A stretch of 46,845 nt of DNA, from contig NZ_RAWI01000026.1 of assembly GCF_003612125.1 (NCBI RefSeq), positions 1-46,845 on the forward strand, in the 5' to 3' direction. This document shows positions 1 to 7,800 of the stretch, piece after piece. How positions within the stretch are numbered: the first letter of the stretch is position 1; each line of letters starts with the position of its first letter. The notes beneath the pieces were generated by a model. The model did no database searches. It saw nothing but the letters and a program-made list of their open reading frames with translations, and was not told the DNA's origin. A program made the position numbers and the translations under genes. The DNA is from Corallococcus praedator. Its GTDB lineage: Bacteria; Myxococcota; Myxococcia; Myxococcales; Myxococcaceae.

Positions 1-6
1 AGACAG
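1..6. other. Possible adapter remnant at left contig end
   Basis: The window opens with AGACAG, which equals the last six bases of the Tn5/Nextera mosaic end read outward (…AAGAGACAG). Six bases alone are weak evidence, but the opposite end carries the same adapter nearly complete, so the first bases are probably not genomic. Confidence 0.4.
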
Positions 7-102
7 GAAGGGGGCCGTGGGGGTGGTGGAGGTGGCGCAGCCGAGGACGGCCACCAGCGGGAGGAAGCGCAGGCGCGAGACGCGCGAGGTAGGGGCGGGC
101 AT
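1..102 (-). CDS. Lipoprotein N-terminus, truncated by contig end
   Basis: Reading leftward from an ATG at 102 gives 34 residues with a classic lipoprotein signal: a basic start (R-rich, residues 7-12), a short hydrophobic core (LPLVAVLG) and a lipobox V-L-G-C with the acylated cysteine at residue 22, followed by a Thr/Pro-rich stretch. A GGAG ribosome-binding site lies about six bases upstream of the start. The gene runs off the window, and its last two codons here may be adapter sequence. The mature function cannot be seen. It is the most downstream of four minus-strand genes, beyond the terminator of the first cold-shock gene. Confidence 0.6.
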   Translation of the reverse strand, partial: MPAPTSRVSRLRFLPLVAVLGCATSTTPTAPFLS

Positions 103-111
103 GCGGGCTCC

Positions 112-151
112 GGAAAATACAAAAGGCCCGACCCGGGAGGATCGGACCTTC
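112..151 (-). terminator. Rho-independent terminator of first cold-shock gene
   Basis: On the minus strand a 9-bp stem (arms 142-150 and 123-131, one G-U pair) with a 10-base loop is followed by a T-rich tail (TTTTGTATTTT). It lies about 40 bases after the stop codon of the cold-shock gene at 193. Confidence 0.85.
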
Positions 152-192
152 TGTGGGTGCATCAGGACGTCGTCACGAAGACGACGACGCGC

Positions 193-396
193 TCAGATCG
201 GGCGAACGTTCTGCGCCTGCAGGCCCTTGGGGCCGCGGGCGACGTCGAACTCCACCTTCTGGCCTTCGGCCAGCGAGCGGAAGCCATCCGCCTGGATCGA
301 CGTGTGGTGGCAGAAGAGATCCTCGCCCCCGCCGTCCTGCGTGATGAAACCGAAGCCCTTCGCATCGTTGAACCACTTCACGGAACCGGTAGCCAT
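193..396 (-). CDS. csp: Cold-shock protein (CspA family), copy 1
   Basis: This is a 67-residue single cold-shock domain, the usual length for CspA-type RNA chaperones that bind single-stranded RNA and DNA and melt mRNA structure. RNP-1 (KGFGFI, residues 15-20) and RNP-2 (DLFCHHTSI, about residues 28-36) are both visible. An in-frame ATG lies seven codons upstream. I chose the inner ATG because it gives the canonical MATG(S/T)VKWFN start, and because in the sister gene at 586 the matching upstream ATG is out of frame. The protein is nearly identical to copy 2, and both have their own leader and terminator, so they are probably separate transcripts made by tandem duplication. Confidence 0.96.
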   Translation of the reverse strand: MATGSVKWFNDAKGFGFITQDGGGEDLFCHHTSIQADGFRSLAEGQKVEFDVARGPKGLQAQNVRPI

Positions 397-430
397 TGCC
401 TGTTCTTCTTTCATCACGGATGGGCAGAGA

Positions 431-470
431 CGCCGTCCGGTCCTTACAGAGAGTCAACCCTACAAGACGG
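431..470 (-). promoter_or_regulatory. Conserved leader/promoter block of csp copy 1
   Basis: Upstream of copy 1 there is a block, read on the minus strand as CTTGTAGGGTT-N3-CTCTGT followed by GGACCGGACGGCG. It recurs almost base for base at 825-860 upstream of copy 2. Conservation outside the coding region points to a functional promoter or 5' untranslated element, perhaps a cold-responsive leader. I cannot fix the -35/-10 boxes with confidence. Confidence 0.5.
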
Positions 471-510
471 GCGCACACTAAGCACCGGTCCCACCGGAAG
501 TCCACCCCAC

Positions 511-549
511 AAAATACAGAAGGTCCGACCCTGGGGGACCGGACCTTCC
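511..549 (-). terminator. Rho-independent terminator of second cold-shock gene
   Basis: A 9-bp perfect stem GAAGGTCCG/CGGACCTTC (arms 540-548 and 519-527 on the minus strand) is followed by TGTATTTTGT. It lies 37 bases downstream of the stop codon of csp copy 2, and its sequence is closely related to the terminator at 112-151. Confidence 0.85.
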
Positions 550-585
550 GGGGTGCTGCAAGAAGTCGTCAGGATGACGACAGGC

Positions 586-789
586 TCAGATCGCGCGAAC
601 GTTCTGCGCCTGCAGGCCCTTCGGGCCCTTGGTCACTTCGAACTCCACCTTCTGGCCTTCGGCCAGCGAGCGGAAGCCGTCCGCGTTGATCGCGGTGTGG
701 TGGCAGAACACGTCCTCGCCGCCGCCGTCCTGGGTGATGAAGCCGAAGCCCTTCGCATCGTTGAACCACTTCACGGTACCGGTCGCCAT
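586..789 (-). CDS. csp: Cold-shock protein (CspA family), copy 2
   Basis: This 67-residue cold-shock domain protein starts [20 protein letters not shown]-1 (KGFGFI) and RNP-2 (DVFCHHTAI) are intact. It differs from copy 1 at only a handful of positions, mostly conservative, such as S/T at residue 5 and D/E or A/T in the second half. It is an RNA chaperone by family knowledge. AAGG and GAAGAA purine runs precede the ATG. It lies between the ACE-like peptidase gene and csp copy 1, all on the minus strand. Confidence 0.96.
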   Translation of the reverse strand: MATGTVKWFNDAKGFGFITQDGGGEDVFCHHTAINADGFRSLAEGQKVEFEVTKGPKGLQAQNVRAI

Positions 790-824
790 TGCCTTGTTCT
801 TCTTTCATCTCGGACAGGGAGAGT

Positions 825-860
825 CGCCGTCCGGTCCCACAGAGAATAACCCTACAAGAC
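825..860 (-). promoter_or_regulatory. Conserved leader/promoter block of csp copy 2
   Basis: This is the second copy of the block described at 431-470: CTTGTAGGGTT, a three-base variable stretch, CTCTGT, then GGACCGGACGGCG, followed by a purine-rich segment and the ATG at 789. The shared block is the non-coding footprint of the csp duplication and a candidate common regulatory element. Confidence 0.5.
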
Positions 861-910
861 AGCAGGCAGCCTAGACGCCCCTCCCGGAACCTGTCTACTC
901 CCTGTTCACG

Positions 911-2776
911 TCACCAGCCGCACTTCTGGCCCTTGTTCTGTTCCTGGAGCCAACGACGCAGTGGGGCGAAGTACTCCAGCATGGGCGTGGCATCCATCTG
1001 CTTGCCGCCCGTCATCGCGGACAGCGCCTCCGGCCAGGGCTTGCTCGAGCCCAGCTCCAGCATCGCCTGGAGCCGCTGACCCGCCGCCTTGTTGCCGTAG
1101 ATGGAGCACTCGTGGAGGGGGCCCTTGATGCCGGCCGCCTCGCAGAGCGCCTTGTGGAACTGGAACTGGAGGATCCGCGCGAGGAAGTAGCGCGTGTAGG
1201 GCACGTTGGAGGGCACGTGGTACTTGGCGCCCGGGTCGAAGTCCTGCTCCGTGCGGACCGACGGCGCGCTCACGCCCTGGTACTTCTGGCGCATCGCCCA
1301 CCAGCTCTTGTTGTAGTCCGCCGGCTTCACCTTCCCGCTGAAAACATCCCAGCGCCACTGGTCCACCAGCAGGCCGAAGGGCAGGAAGGCCACCTTCTCC
1401 AGAGCGTCCTTGAGCTGCAGGTTGATGACGTTCTTGTCGTTCTTTTCCACCGCGCTCAGCAGGCCCGCCTGCTGCAGGTAGGACGGGGTGATGGAGAGCG
1501 TGAGCGCGTCGCCAATGGCCTCGTGGAAGCCGTCGTTGGCGCCGGCCTGAAAGAGGACGGGGAGCTTGTAGTAGTACGTGTAGTAGTAGTTGTGCCCCAG
1601 CTCGTGGTGGATGGTGACCAGGTCCTCCTCGGTGGGCTTGATGCACATCTTGATGCGCAGGTCGTTCTCGTACGTCACGTCCCAGGCGGAGGCGTGGCAG
1701 ACGACGTCGCGGTCCTTCGGCTTGGTGAACTGCGAGCGCTCCCAGAACGTCTGGGGCAGCGGCTTGAGGCCCAGCGAGGTGAAGAACTTCTCCCCCAGCT
1801 TCACCATCTTCTGCGAGTCATAGCCCTGCTTCACCAGCGTGGCGCTGACGTCCAGGTCGGCCTGGCCGGGGAACGGCTCCACCAGCGGGTAGATGTTGTT
1901 CCACTCCTGCGCCCACATGTTGCCCAGCAGGTGCGCGGGGATGGGCTTGCCGGCGGGCACCTTCGCCTCGCCGTACTGCTTCGCGAGCCGGCCGCGCACG
2001 TAGCAATGCAGCTCGTCGTACATGGGCTTGACCTGGCCCCAGAGCCGCTGCGCCTCCTGTTCGAACTCCGCGGGCGGCATGTCGTAGGACGACCGCCACA
2101 GGGTGCCCAGGTCACTGAAGCCGATGTCCTTCGCGCCCGCGTTGGAGAGGTTCACCAGCTGCGTGTACAGCGGGCGCATGGGGCGGCTGATGGAGTGCCA
2201 GCCCTGCCACGCGTCGAGCAGCGCGGCCTCGTCGCGGCTCTCCGCCATCACGTCGGACAGCTCCTCCAGGTCGCGGCACTTCGCCTTGCCGTCCTTGCCG
2301 CAGTACTTGCCCTTGCCGTACAGGCCCTCCAGCTTCGCGGCGGTGGCGGCCAGCTCCGCGCGCTGGGTGGCGTTGGCCGGGGCGGGCAGCGTCTGGGAGA
2401 CGCGCAGCAGGTGCAGCATGCGCGCGGTGTCCGCATCCAGCGTCAGCCCGTCGAAGCGGCGCGAGTCCTTGATGGCGCCATTCACGTAGGCCATCACCTC
2501 CTCGTTGACGGAGGCCGCGTTCCGCTCCGTGTCGTCGGTGATGTAGGTGGACTTGATCCACTCGGCGGTGGCCTGCCGGGTCCAGAGCTGCTTCAGGTCC
2601 GCGTTGAGCTTCTGCGCGAACTGCTTCGCCTCGGCGGGCGTGGCCTTGGTGGCCGGAGCAGCCGGGGCCTTGGGGGTCGCGGCGGGCGTCGTCTGCGCGC
2701 CAGCGGTGGTGGCCGCCAGCGACAGGGCGGCCAGGGCCGCGCGCATCAGGGGCTGAGGGAGGAGGGTCCGGGTCAT
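911..2776 (-). CDS. Peptidyl-dipeptidase A (M2 family, ACE-like)
   Basis: A 621-residue secreted zinc metallopeptidase of family M2 (angiotensin-converting-enzyme-like), which removes dipeptides from peptide C-termini. The zinc site is clear: HHELGH with H391, E392 and H395, and the third ligand E419 in HEAIGD 24 residues later, as in ACE. I chose the ATG at 2776 because it gives a signal peptide (MTRTLL…LAALSLAATTAGAQ). An ATG at 2746 would also work, and the open frame extends to 2899 without a plausible signal. An Ala/Pro/Thr/Lys linker (about residues 29-48) follows the signal. The length matches single-domain bacterial ACE homologues. A periplasmic or extracellular role in peptide digestion fits a predator and is inference. 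No strong ribosome-binding site is seen. Confidence 0.93.
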   Translation of the reverse strand: MTRTLLPQPLMRAALAALSLAATTAGAQTTPAATPKAPAAPATKATPAEAKQFAQKLNADLKQLWTRQATAEWIKSTYITDDTERNAASVNEEVMAYVNGAIKDSRRFDGLTLDADTARMLHLLRVSQTLPAPANATQRAELAATAAKLEGLYGKGKYCGKDGKAKCRDLEELSDVMAESRDEAALLDAWQGWHSISRPMRPLYTQLVNLSNAGAKDIGFSDLGTLWRSSYDMPPAEFEQEAQRLWGQVKPMYDELHCYVRGRLAKQYGEAKVPAGKPIPAHLLGNMWAQEWNNIYPLVEPFPGQADLDVSATLVKQGYDSQKMVKLGEKFFTSLGLKPLPQTFWERSQFTKPKDRDVVCHASAWDVTYENDLRIKMCIKPTEEDLVTIHHELGHNYYYTYYYKLPVLFQAGANDGFHEAIGDALTLSITPSYLQQAGLLSAVEKNDKNVINLQLKDALEKVAFLPFGLLVDQWRWDVFSGKVKPADYNKSWWAMRQKYQGVSAPSVRTEQDFDPGAKYHVPSNVPYTRYFLARILQFQFHKALCEAAGIKGPLHECSIYGNKAAGQRLQAMLELGSSKPWPEALSAMTGGKQMDATPMLEYFAPLRRWLQEQNKGQKCGW

Positions 2777-2799
2777 GGGCGCGGACACTAGGGGAAGTG

Positions 2800-2853
2800 G
2801 CGGGCCATCGCACCCGTGAAGTAGGACGCCGCGGTGCGTCCATGATGGCCCGC
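2800..2853. repeat. 10-bp perfect inverted repeat in divergent promoter region
   Basis: GCGGGCCATC at 2800-2809 and GATGGCCCGC at 2844-2853 are perfect reverse complements. An inner GCAC/GTGC pair could extend the stem. The element sits in the 166-base gap between the divergent peptidase (start 2776) and phosphoesterase (start 2943) genes, only 23 bases upstream of the peptidase ATG. It could be an operator or a structured 5' leader; the sequence does not say which. Confidence 0.5.
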
Positions 2854-2942
2854 GAAGAGGGACCGCGCGGGTCGAACGGGGAGCAGCCAGCCATGACAAG
2901 CCGTCCCTGCCGCGCAGCTACAGGGAGTGACAGCTTTCTTCC

Positions 2943-4058
2943 ATGCTGCTCGGACATACCAGGGATGCCAGTTGGCCCGCTCCGGAGCCGGAGCTGACGA
3001 AGGCCCGGCGGTTCCTGGAGGACTGCCGGGGCAAGCACGTGCTGGTGGTTCCGCACCCGAGCGCGGATGGGCTCGCATCCGGCGTGCTGATGCTACGAGC
3101 GCTCCAGTCCCTGGGTGCGCGCCCGACCGCTCGGCTGCCGGGCAAGGGAGAGGACCTCCACTCCGAGACCTTCCTGGAGCGCCTGGGCACGGCTCCGGCG
3201 GAGGCGATGGTGGTGCTGGACATGGGCAACCGCTGGGGTGGGCCCCTCTTGCCCGGCGTGCCCACGCTCGTCGTGGATCGCCATGACCGTCAGGGAGCGA
3301 ACGGATTCCCACCGGAGGTCCAGGTGCTGAGCGCGCACGGCCACGAGCCCGTCGCCAACACCAGCGTGCTGACCTACGTCCTGATGTCGCACTTCGTCGT
3401 GCCGGGCCCGCTGGAGTGGCTGGCCGCGCTGGGCACCGTGGCGGCGCTGGGCCCGGATGCGCCGATGCCCTTCCTCAAGGACGCGCTGCGGCGGGCGAAG
3501 CGGACGGCGGTGGTGGAGACCGTCTCGCTGTTGAACGCGGCCACGCGCTCCCACCGCGTCGCCACCCCGCTGGCGATGCAGGTGCTGCTGCGCGCGGGGA
3601 GCGCGTCGGACATCCTCGAGAGCCGCGTGCTGGGCGTGGATGCGCTGCGCGACTGCCGGCTGGAGGTCCAGCGCGAGGTGGTCCGCTGCGCCAAGACACC
3701 CCCGCGCTTCGCGGGCAAGGTGGCCCTGCTGCTGTTCAGTTCCGAGACCCAGGTGCATCCGCTGGTCGCGGTGCGGTGGGCGCAGCGGATGCCCGACCAT
3801 GTCGTCATCGCCGCGAACACCGGCTACCTGCCCGGCCGCGTGGACTTCACGCTGAGAAGCCGCGCGCCGTTGAACCTGAAGGGCCTGATGCGGGACTGGG
3901 AGCGGCCCACGCGGGAAGAGACCTCCGAGGAAGGCGATGTCCGGCACGTGGCCAGTGGCAGCCTGCCGCCCGCGGACTTCCTGCGCATGATGGAGGGCAT
4001 GGGCTTCCGTGGACTGAACGGCCGCGACGTGGAGCGACGCGGCGTCGCGCCTGGATGA
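2943..4058 (+). CDS. DHH-family phosphoesterase with altered active site
   Basis: A 371-residue protein with the layout of DHH/DHHA1 phosphoesterases (RecJ, NrnA and archaeal RecJ-like nucleases). Motif I reads HPSADGLASG (H38, S40, D42), where the family has HxDxDG, so the first aspartate is serine. Motif II is VVLDMG (D93). Motif III reads VDRHD (D112, R113, H114) instead of DHH. Near the C-terminus, RHVASG (about 333-338) resembles the GHxxAxG DHHA1 motif. The fold call is fairly safe, but catalytic competence is doubtful because at least two metal ligands are changed. It starts at an ATG after a purine-rich stretch, and the DUF3105-like lipoprotein gene follows after seven bases, so the two are probably co-transcribed. 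Confidence 0.72.
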   Translation: MLLGHTRDASWPAPEPELTKARRFLEDCRGKHVLVVPHPSADGLASGVLMLRALQSLGARPTARLPGKGEDLHSETFLERLGTAPAEAMVVLDMGNRWGGPLLPGVPTLVVDRHDRQGANGFPPEVQVLSAHGHEPVANTSVLTYVLMSHFVVPGPLEWLAALGTVAALGPDAPMPFLKDALRRAKRTAVVETVSLLNAATRSHRVATPLAMQVLLRAGSASDILESRVLGVDALRDCRLEVQREVVRCAKTPPRFAGKVALLLFSSETQVHPLVAVRWAQRMPDHVVIAANTGYLPGRVDFTLRSRAPLNLKGLMRDWERPTREETSEEGDVRHVASGSLPPADFLRMMEGMGFRGLNGRDVERRGVAPG

Positions 4059-4065
4059 TTGCGAT

Positions 4066-4617
4066 ATGACAGGGCGGATGCTTCGCGCCCTCCCTGCCCT
4101 CCTCCTCGCGTCGTGCCTCGCTTGCGGTTCCACCACCGATGACCCGACTCCGGGTGGCGAGGCCTGCGAGCGGTTCTCCTTCCCACTGTCCGCCGTCACC
4201 GCGTCCAACCACGTGAGCTCGTGCGGCAGCACCGCGTGCGGCAACGGCGAGAACCCGCCCAACTCCGGCATGCACTGCCCCACGTGGTTGCAGTGCCAGA
4301 GCTACACCACGGAGCAGCCGCGCTGCTCGTGGCTGCACAACCTGGAGCACGGGCACGCGGTGTTCCTCTACAACTGCCCGGAGGGTTGCGCCGACGAGGT
4401 CGCGAAGCTGGAGGCCGCGCAGGCCCGCGCCGCGCAGGGCAGCAACGGCGTTCGTCGCGCGCTCGTCGCTCCCGACGCGCAGCTTCCCCAACGCTTCGCC
4501 GCGATGTTGTGGCGCCGCACGTACCTGATGGACTCCGTGGATCCAGAGGCCCTCGCGTGCCTCCTGGCGTTGCAGGATGCGGATGCGCCCGAGCCCGGTC
4601 TGCTCTGCTCTCCGTGA
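4066..4617 (+). CDS. DUF3105-like lipoprotein
   Basis: A 183-residue predicted lipoprotein. The signal peptide (MLRALPALLLASCLAC) ends in the lipobox L-A-C20. The mature part contains HNLEHGHAVFLYNCP (about residues 91-105), matching the NLEHGxVVxxY signature I associate with DUF3105 proteins, and many cysteines (C34, C53, C58, C71, C77, C87, C104, C108) suggesting disulfides. The function is unknown. It starts seven bases after the phosphoesterase stop. A second ATG at 4078 is an alternative start. The gene ends 194 bases before the NRPS. Confidence 0.7.
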   Translation: MTGRMLRALPALLLASCLACGSTTDDPTPGGEACERFSFPLSAVTASNHVSSCGSTACGNGENPPNSGMHCPTWLQCQSYTTEQPRCSWLHNLEHGHAVFLYNCPEGCADEVAKLEAAQARAAQGSNGVRRALVAPDAQLPQRFAAMLWRRTYLMDSVDPEALACLLALQDADAPEPGLLCSP

Positions 4618-4811
4618 AACAACCGTGACGCCGGGATGAAATGGAGACGCGTGAGGGCATCCTCCCCGCCACGGTGGTGGGTGGTGTCCGACCTTGCGCG
4701 CGTTGCATCAACGTCTCTTTAATTCGAGACACGCGTCGCCCCTCTTGCATCCGCCACCGTGCCTGACGCGGCGGCACTGGTCCCCCCGCCTCCTGGGGGT
4801 GGCGCGACGAC
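4618..4811 (+). promoter_or_regulatory. NRPS upstream region with small palindrome
   Basis: This 194-base gap probably holds the NRPS promoter. The only suggestive features are an AT-rich patch containing TTTAAT (4718-4723), 18 bases after TTGCGC (4694-4699), which is a weak sigma-70-like pair. There is also an inverted repeat GTCTC-N8-GAGAC (4713-4730) overlapping the putative -10. A G-rich run (GGGGGTGG) before the ATG may serve as the ribosome-binding site. No transcription terminator for the preceding gene was seen. Confidence 0.3.
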
Positions 4812-7800
4812 ATGACCGACACCGTCGACGCCTCCCCGTCCCCCCGGGGCCTGTCTCCTCGCAGCATCGCCGAGGCTTTCGCGACGCAGGTCGCCTTGCG
4901 TCCCCAGGCCATCGCCGTCCGTTGTGACGGGCAGCAGCTCACATACGCGGAGCTGGACGCGCGGGCGAACCGGCTCGCGGGAGCGTTGAAGGCGCGAGGC
5001 GTGGGCCGCGAACAGCCACGGGTGGGCGTGTGTCTGCCGCGCTCAGTGGAGCTGCTCGTCGCACTGCTGGGCATCCTCAAGGCAGGCGGTGCGTATGTCC
5101 CGCTCGATCCGGAGTACCCGGCGGAGCGGCTCGCCTTCATGGCCACGGACTCGCGCGTGCGGATCATCCTCACGCGCGCGGCGCTGGAGTCGCGGCTGCC
5201 CGAGGGTGACTGGCACACGCTCTGCCTGGACTCGCACGCGGCCACCCTGGCGGCCTTCAGCGACACGCCGCCTGGGTGCGACGCCGTCCCGGAGGATCTG
5301 GCGTACGTCGTCTTCACGTCGGGCTCCACGGGCCGGCCCAAGGGTGTCTGCGTGCCACACCGGGGCGTGCTGCGGCTGGTGCTGGACGCGGACTACGTGC
5401 ACCTGGGGCCGGACGAGGTGCTGTTGCAACTGGCGCCCGTGGCCTTCGACGCGTCCACGTTCGAGATCTGGGGAGCGCTGCTCAACGGTGGCCGTGTCGC
5501 GGTGTTCTCCCGGGGCGCGGCGGCGTTGGATGAACTGGGCGACTTCCTGCGCACGGAGCGGGTGACGACCGCGTTCCTCACCACCGGCCTGTTCAACAAC
5601 CTGGTGGACCTGGGCCTGCCGGGCACGGACACGCTGCGGCAGCTCTATACGGGCGGCGAGGTGATGTCGCTGCCCCACGCCCGGCGCGCGCTGGAGGCCC
5701 TGCCCCACACGCGCGTGATCAACTGCTACGGGCCCACGGAGAACACCACGTTCACGAGCTGCCAGCCCCTGCGGGCGCCACTCGGCTCCGAGCCCGCGCC
5801 CATCGGTCACGCCATCTCCGGCACGCGGATGTACATGCTGGACGAAGCGGGCCGCGAGCTGCCCCCGGGCATCGTGGGCGAGCTGTACACGGGCGGCAGC
5901 GGCGTCGCGTGGGGCTACTGGGAGCGACCCGACCTCACCGCCGAGCGGTTCCTGCCGGATCCCTTCAGCACCGAACCGGGCGCGCGGATGTACCGCACGG
6001 GAGACCTGGCGCGCAGGCTCGCGGACGGCGCGGTGGACTTCGTGGGACGCAGCGACCACCAGGTGAAGGTGCGCGGCTTCCGCATCGAGCCGGGGGAGGT
6101 TGAAGCAGCGCTGCGCCTTCACACGTCCGTGCAGGAGGCGGTCGCGCTCGTGCGCGAGGATGCGCCGGGAGACAAGCGGCTGGTCGCGTATGTGACGGCC
6201 AGCGAGCCCCTGACCTCGGCCCTGCTGCGGGCCCACCTGAAGGCCCACCTGCCCGCGCACATGCTGCCGTCGGCGATCGTCGTGCTGGACGCGATGCCGC
6301 TCACGGCCAACGGCAAGGTAGAGCGCAAGGCCCTTCCGGATCCCCGCGACTGCCCCGGTGCCGAGGACGACTTCGTCGCGCCTGAGACCGCGCTGGAGCG
6401 GGCCGTCGCCAGGGTCTGGGCGGAGGTGCTGCGCGTGGACGACGTCAGCGCCACCGCGGACTTCTTCGAATTGGGAGGACAGTCGCTCCTGGCCACGCGG
6501 GCCATCGCGCGATTGGGGGACCTGCTCCAACGGCCCGTCGCCCTGCGCACCCTCTTCGAGCACCCCACCCTGCGCGCCTTCTCCGCTGCCGTGGAGACGG
6601 GGCACCCAACGTCCGGGCACACCGAAGCGCCCATTCCCCCGTGCACGGATGCGGCGCGGGAGCAGTTGTCGTTCTCGCAGCAGCGGCTGTGGTTCCTCGA
6701 TCGCTGGATGCCGGGCTCGCCGCTGTACTCGCTGCCGATGGCGTTCCGGCTGGACGGGGCGCTGGAAGCTTCCGTGCTGGAGCAGGCCCTCCAGGCCCTC
6801 GTGGATCGACATGAAGCCCTGCGCACGACCTTCCCCGGTGACGGCGTCCCGGTGCAGCGGGTCGCTTCGCGCCTGACCGTAGCCCTGGCGTGCGTGGAGT
6901 CGCGCTCCGAGGAAGAGACCGCCGAGTGGATGCAGCGTGAGGCGGAGCAGCCGTTCAATCTGGCGGAGGGGCCCCTCTTCCGCGCTCGGCTCATCCGGGA
7001 GGGGGAACGCAAGCAGGTGCTGGTGCTCAACCTGCACCACATCATCTCCGACGGGTGGTCCTTCGGCGTGCTGTACCGCGAGCTGTCCTCGGAGTACCGG
7101 ACGCGGAGCCTGGGCGAAGGCTCCGCGCTGGAGCCCCTACCGCTCCAGTATCCCGACTACGCGGCGTGGCAGCGCCAGTGGCTCCAGGGCGATGTGCTTA
7201 CACAGCAGCTCGAATTCTGGGAGCAGCAGCTCGCGGACGTGCCGCACGTATTGGAGTTGCCGACCGACCGGCCGCGTCCCGCCGCGCAGGGGTTCGCCGG
7301 GGCCATCCACCGCTTCAAGATCCCCGCGGAGCTTCGCCACGCCCTGGACGGCGTGGCACGCCAGGAGGGCGCCACGCTGTTCATGGCCCTGCTCACCGGC
7401 TTCCAGGTGCTGCTGTCGCGCTACAGCGGTCAGAGCGACTTCGTGGTGGGGACGCCCATCGCCAACCGCACGCGTGAAGAGCTGGAGGGGCTGATCGGCT
7501 TCTTCGTCAACACGCTCCCGCTGCGTGTCCGCTTCGAAGGCACGCCCTCCTTCCAGGACGTGCTGCATCAGGTGCGGGACCGCGCGCTGGGGGCCTATGC
7601 GCATCAGGACCTCCCGTTCGAGAAGCTGGTCGAAGCCCTCCAGGTCGAACGGGAACAAAGCCGCACGCCGCTCATCCAGGTGCTGTTCGCGCTCCAGAAC
7701 GCGCCGGCCGGGCAGCTCCAGTTTCCGGGCGTGGCCGTCACCCCGCTGACGCTGGACACACGGACGTCCAAGTTCGAGCTGTTCCTCGCGCTGGAGGAGT

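Noticed and set aside
1112-2791. 559-codon plus-strand open frame antisense to the peptidase
   Set aside because: No recognisable motif, and the opposite strand encodes a complete M2 zinc site.
4694-4723. Sigma-70 promoter TTGCGC-N18-TTTAAT before the NRPS
   Set aside because: The -35 matches consensus at only three of six positions; kept only as a weak note in the upstream-region entry.
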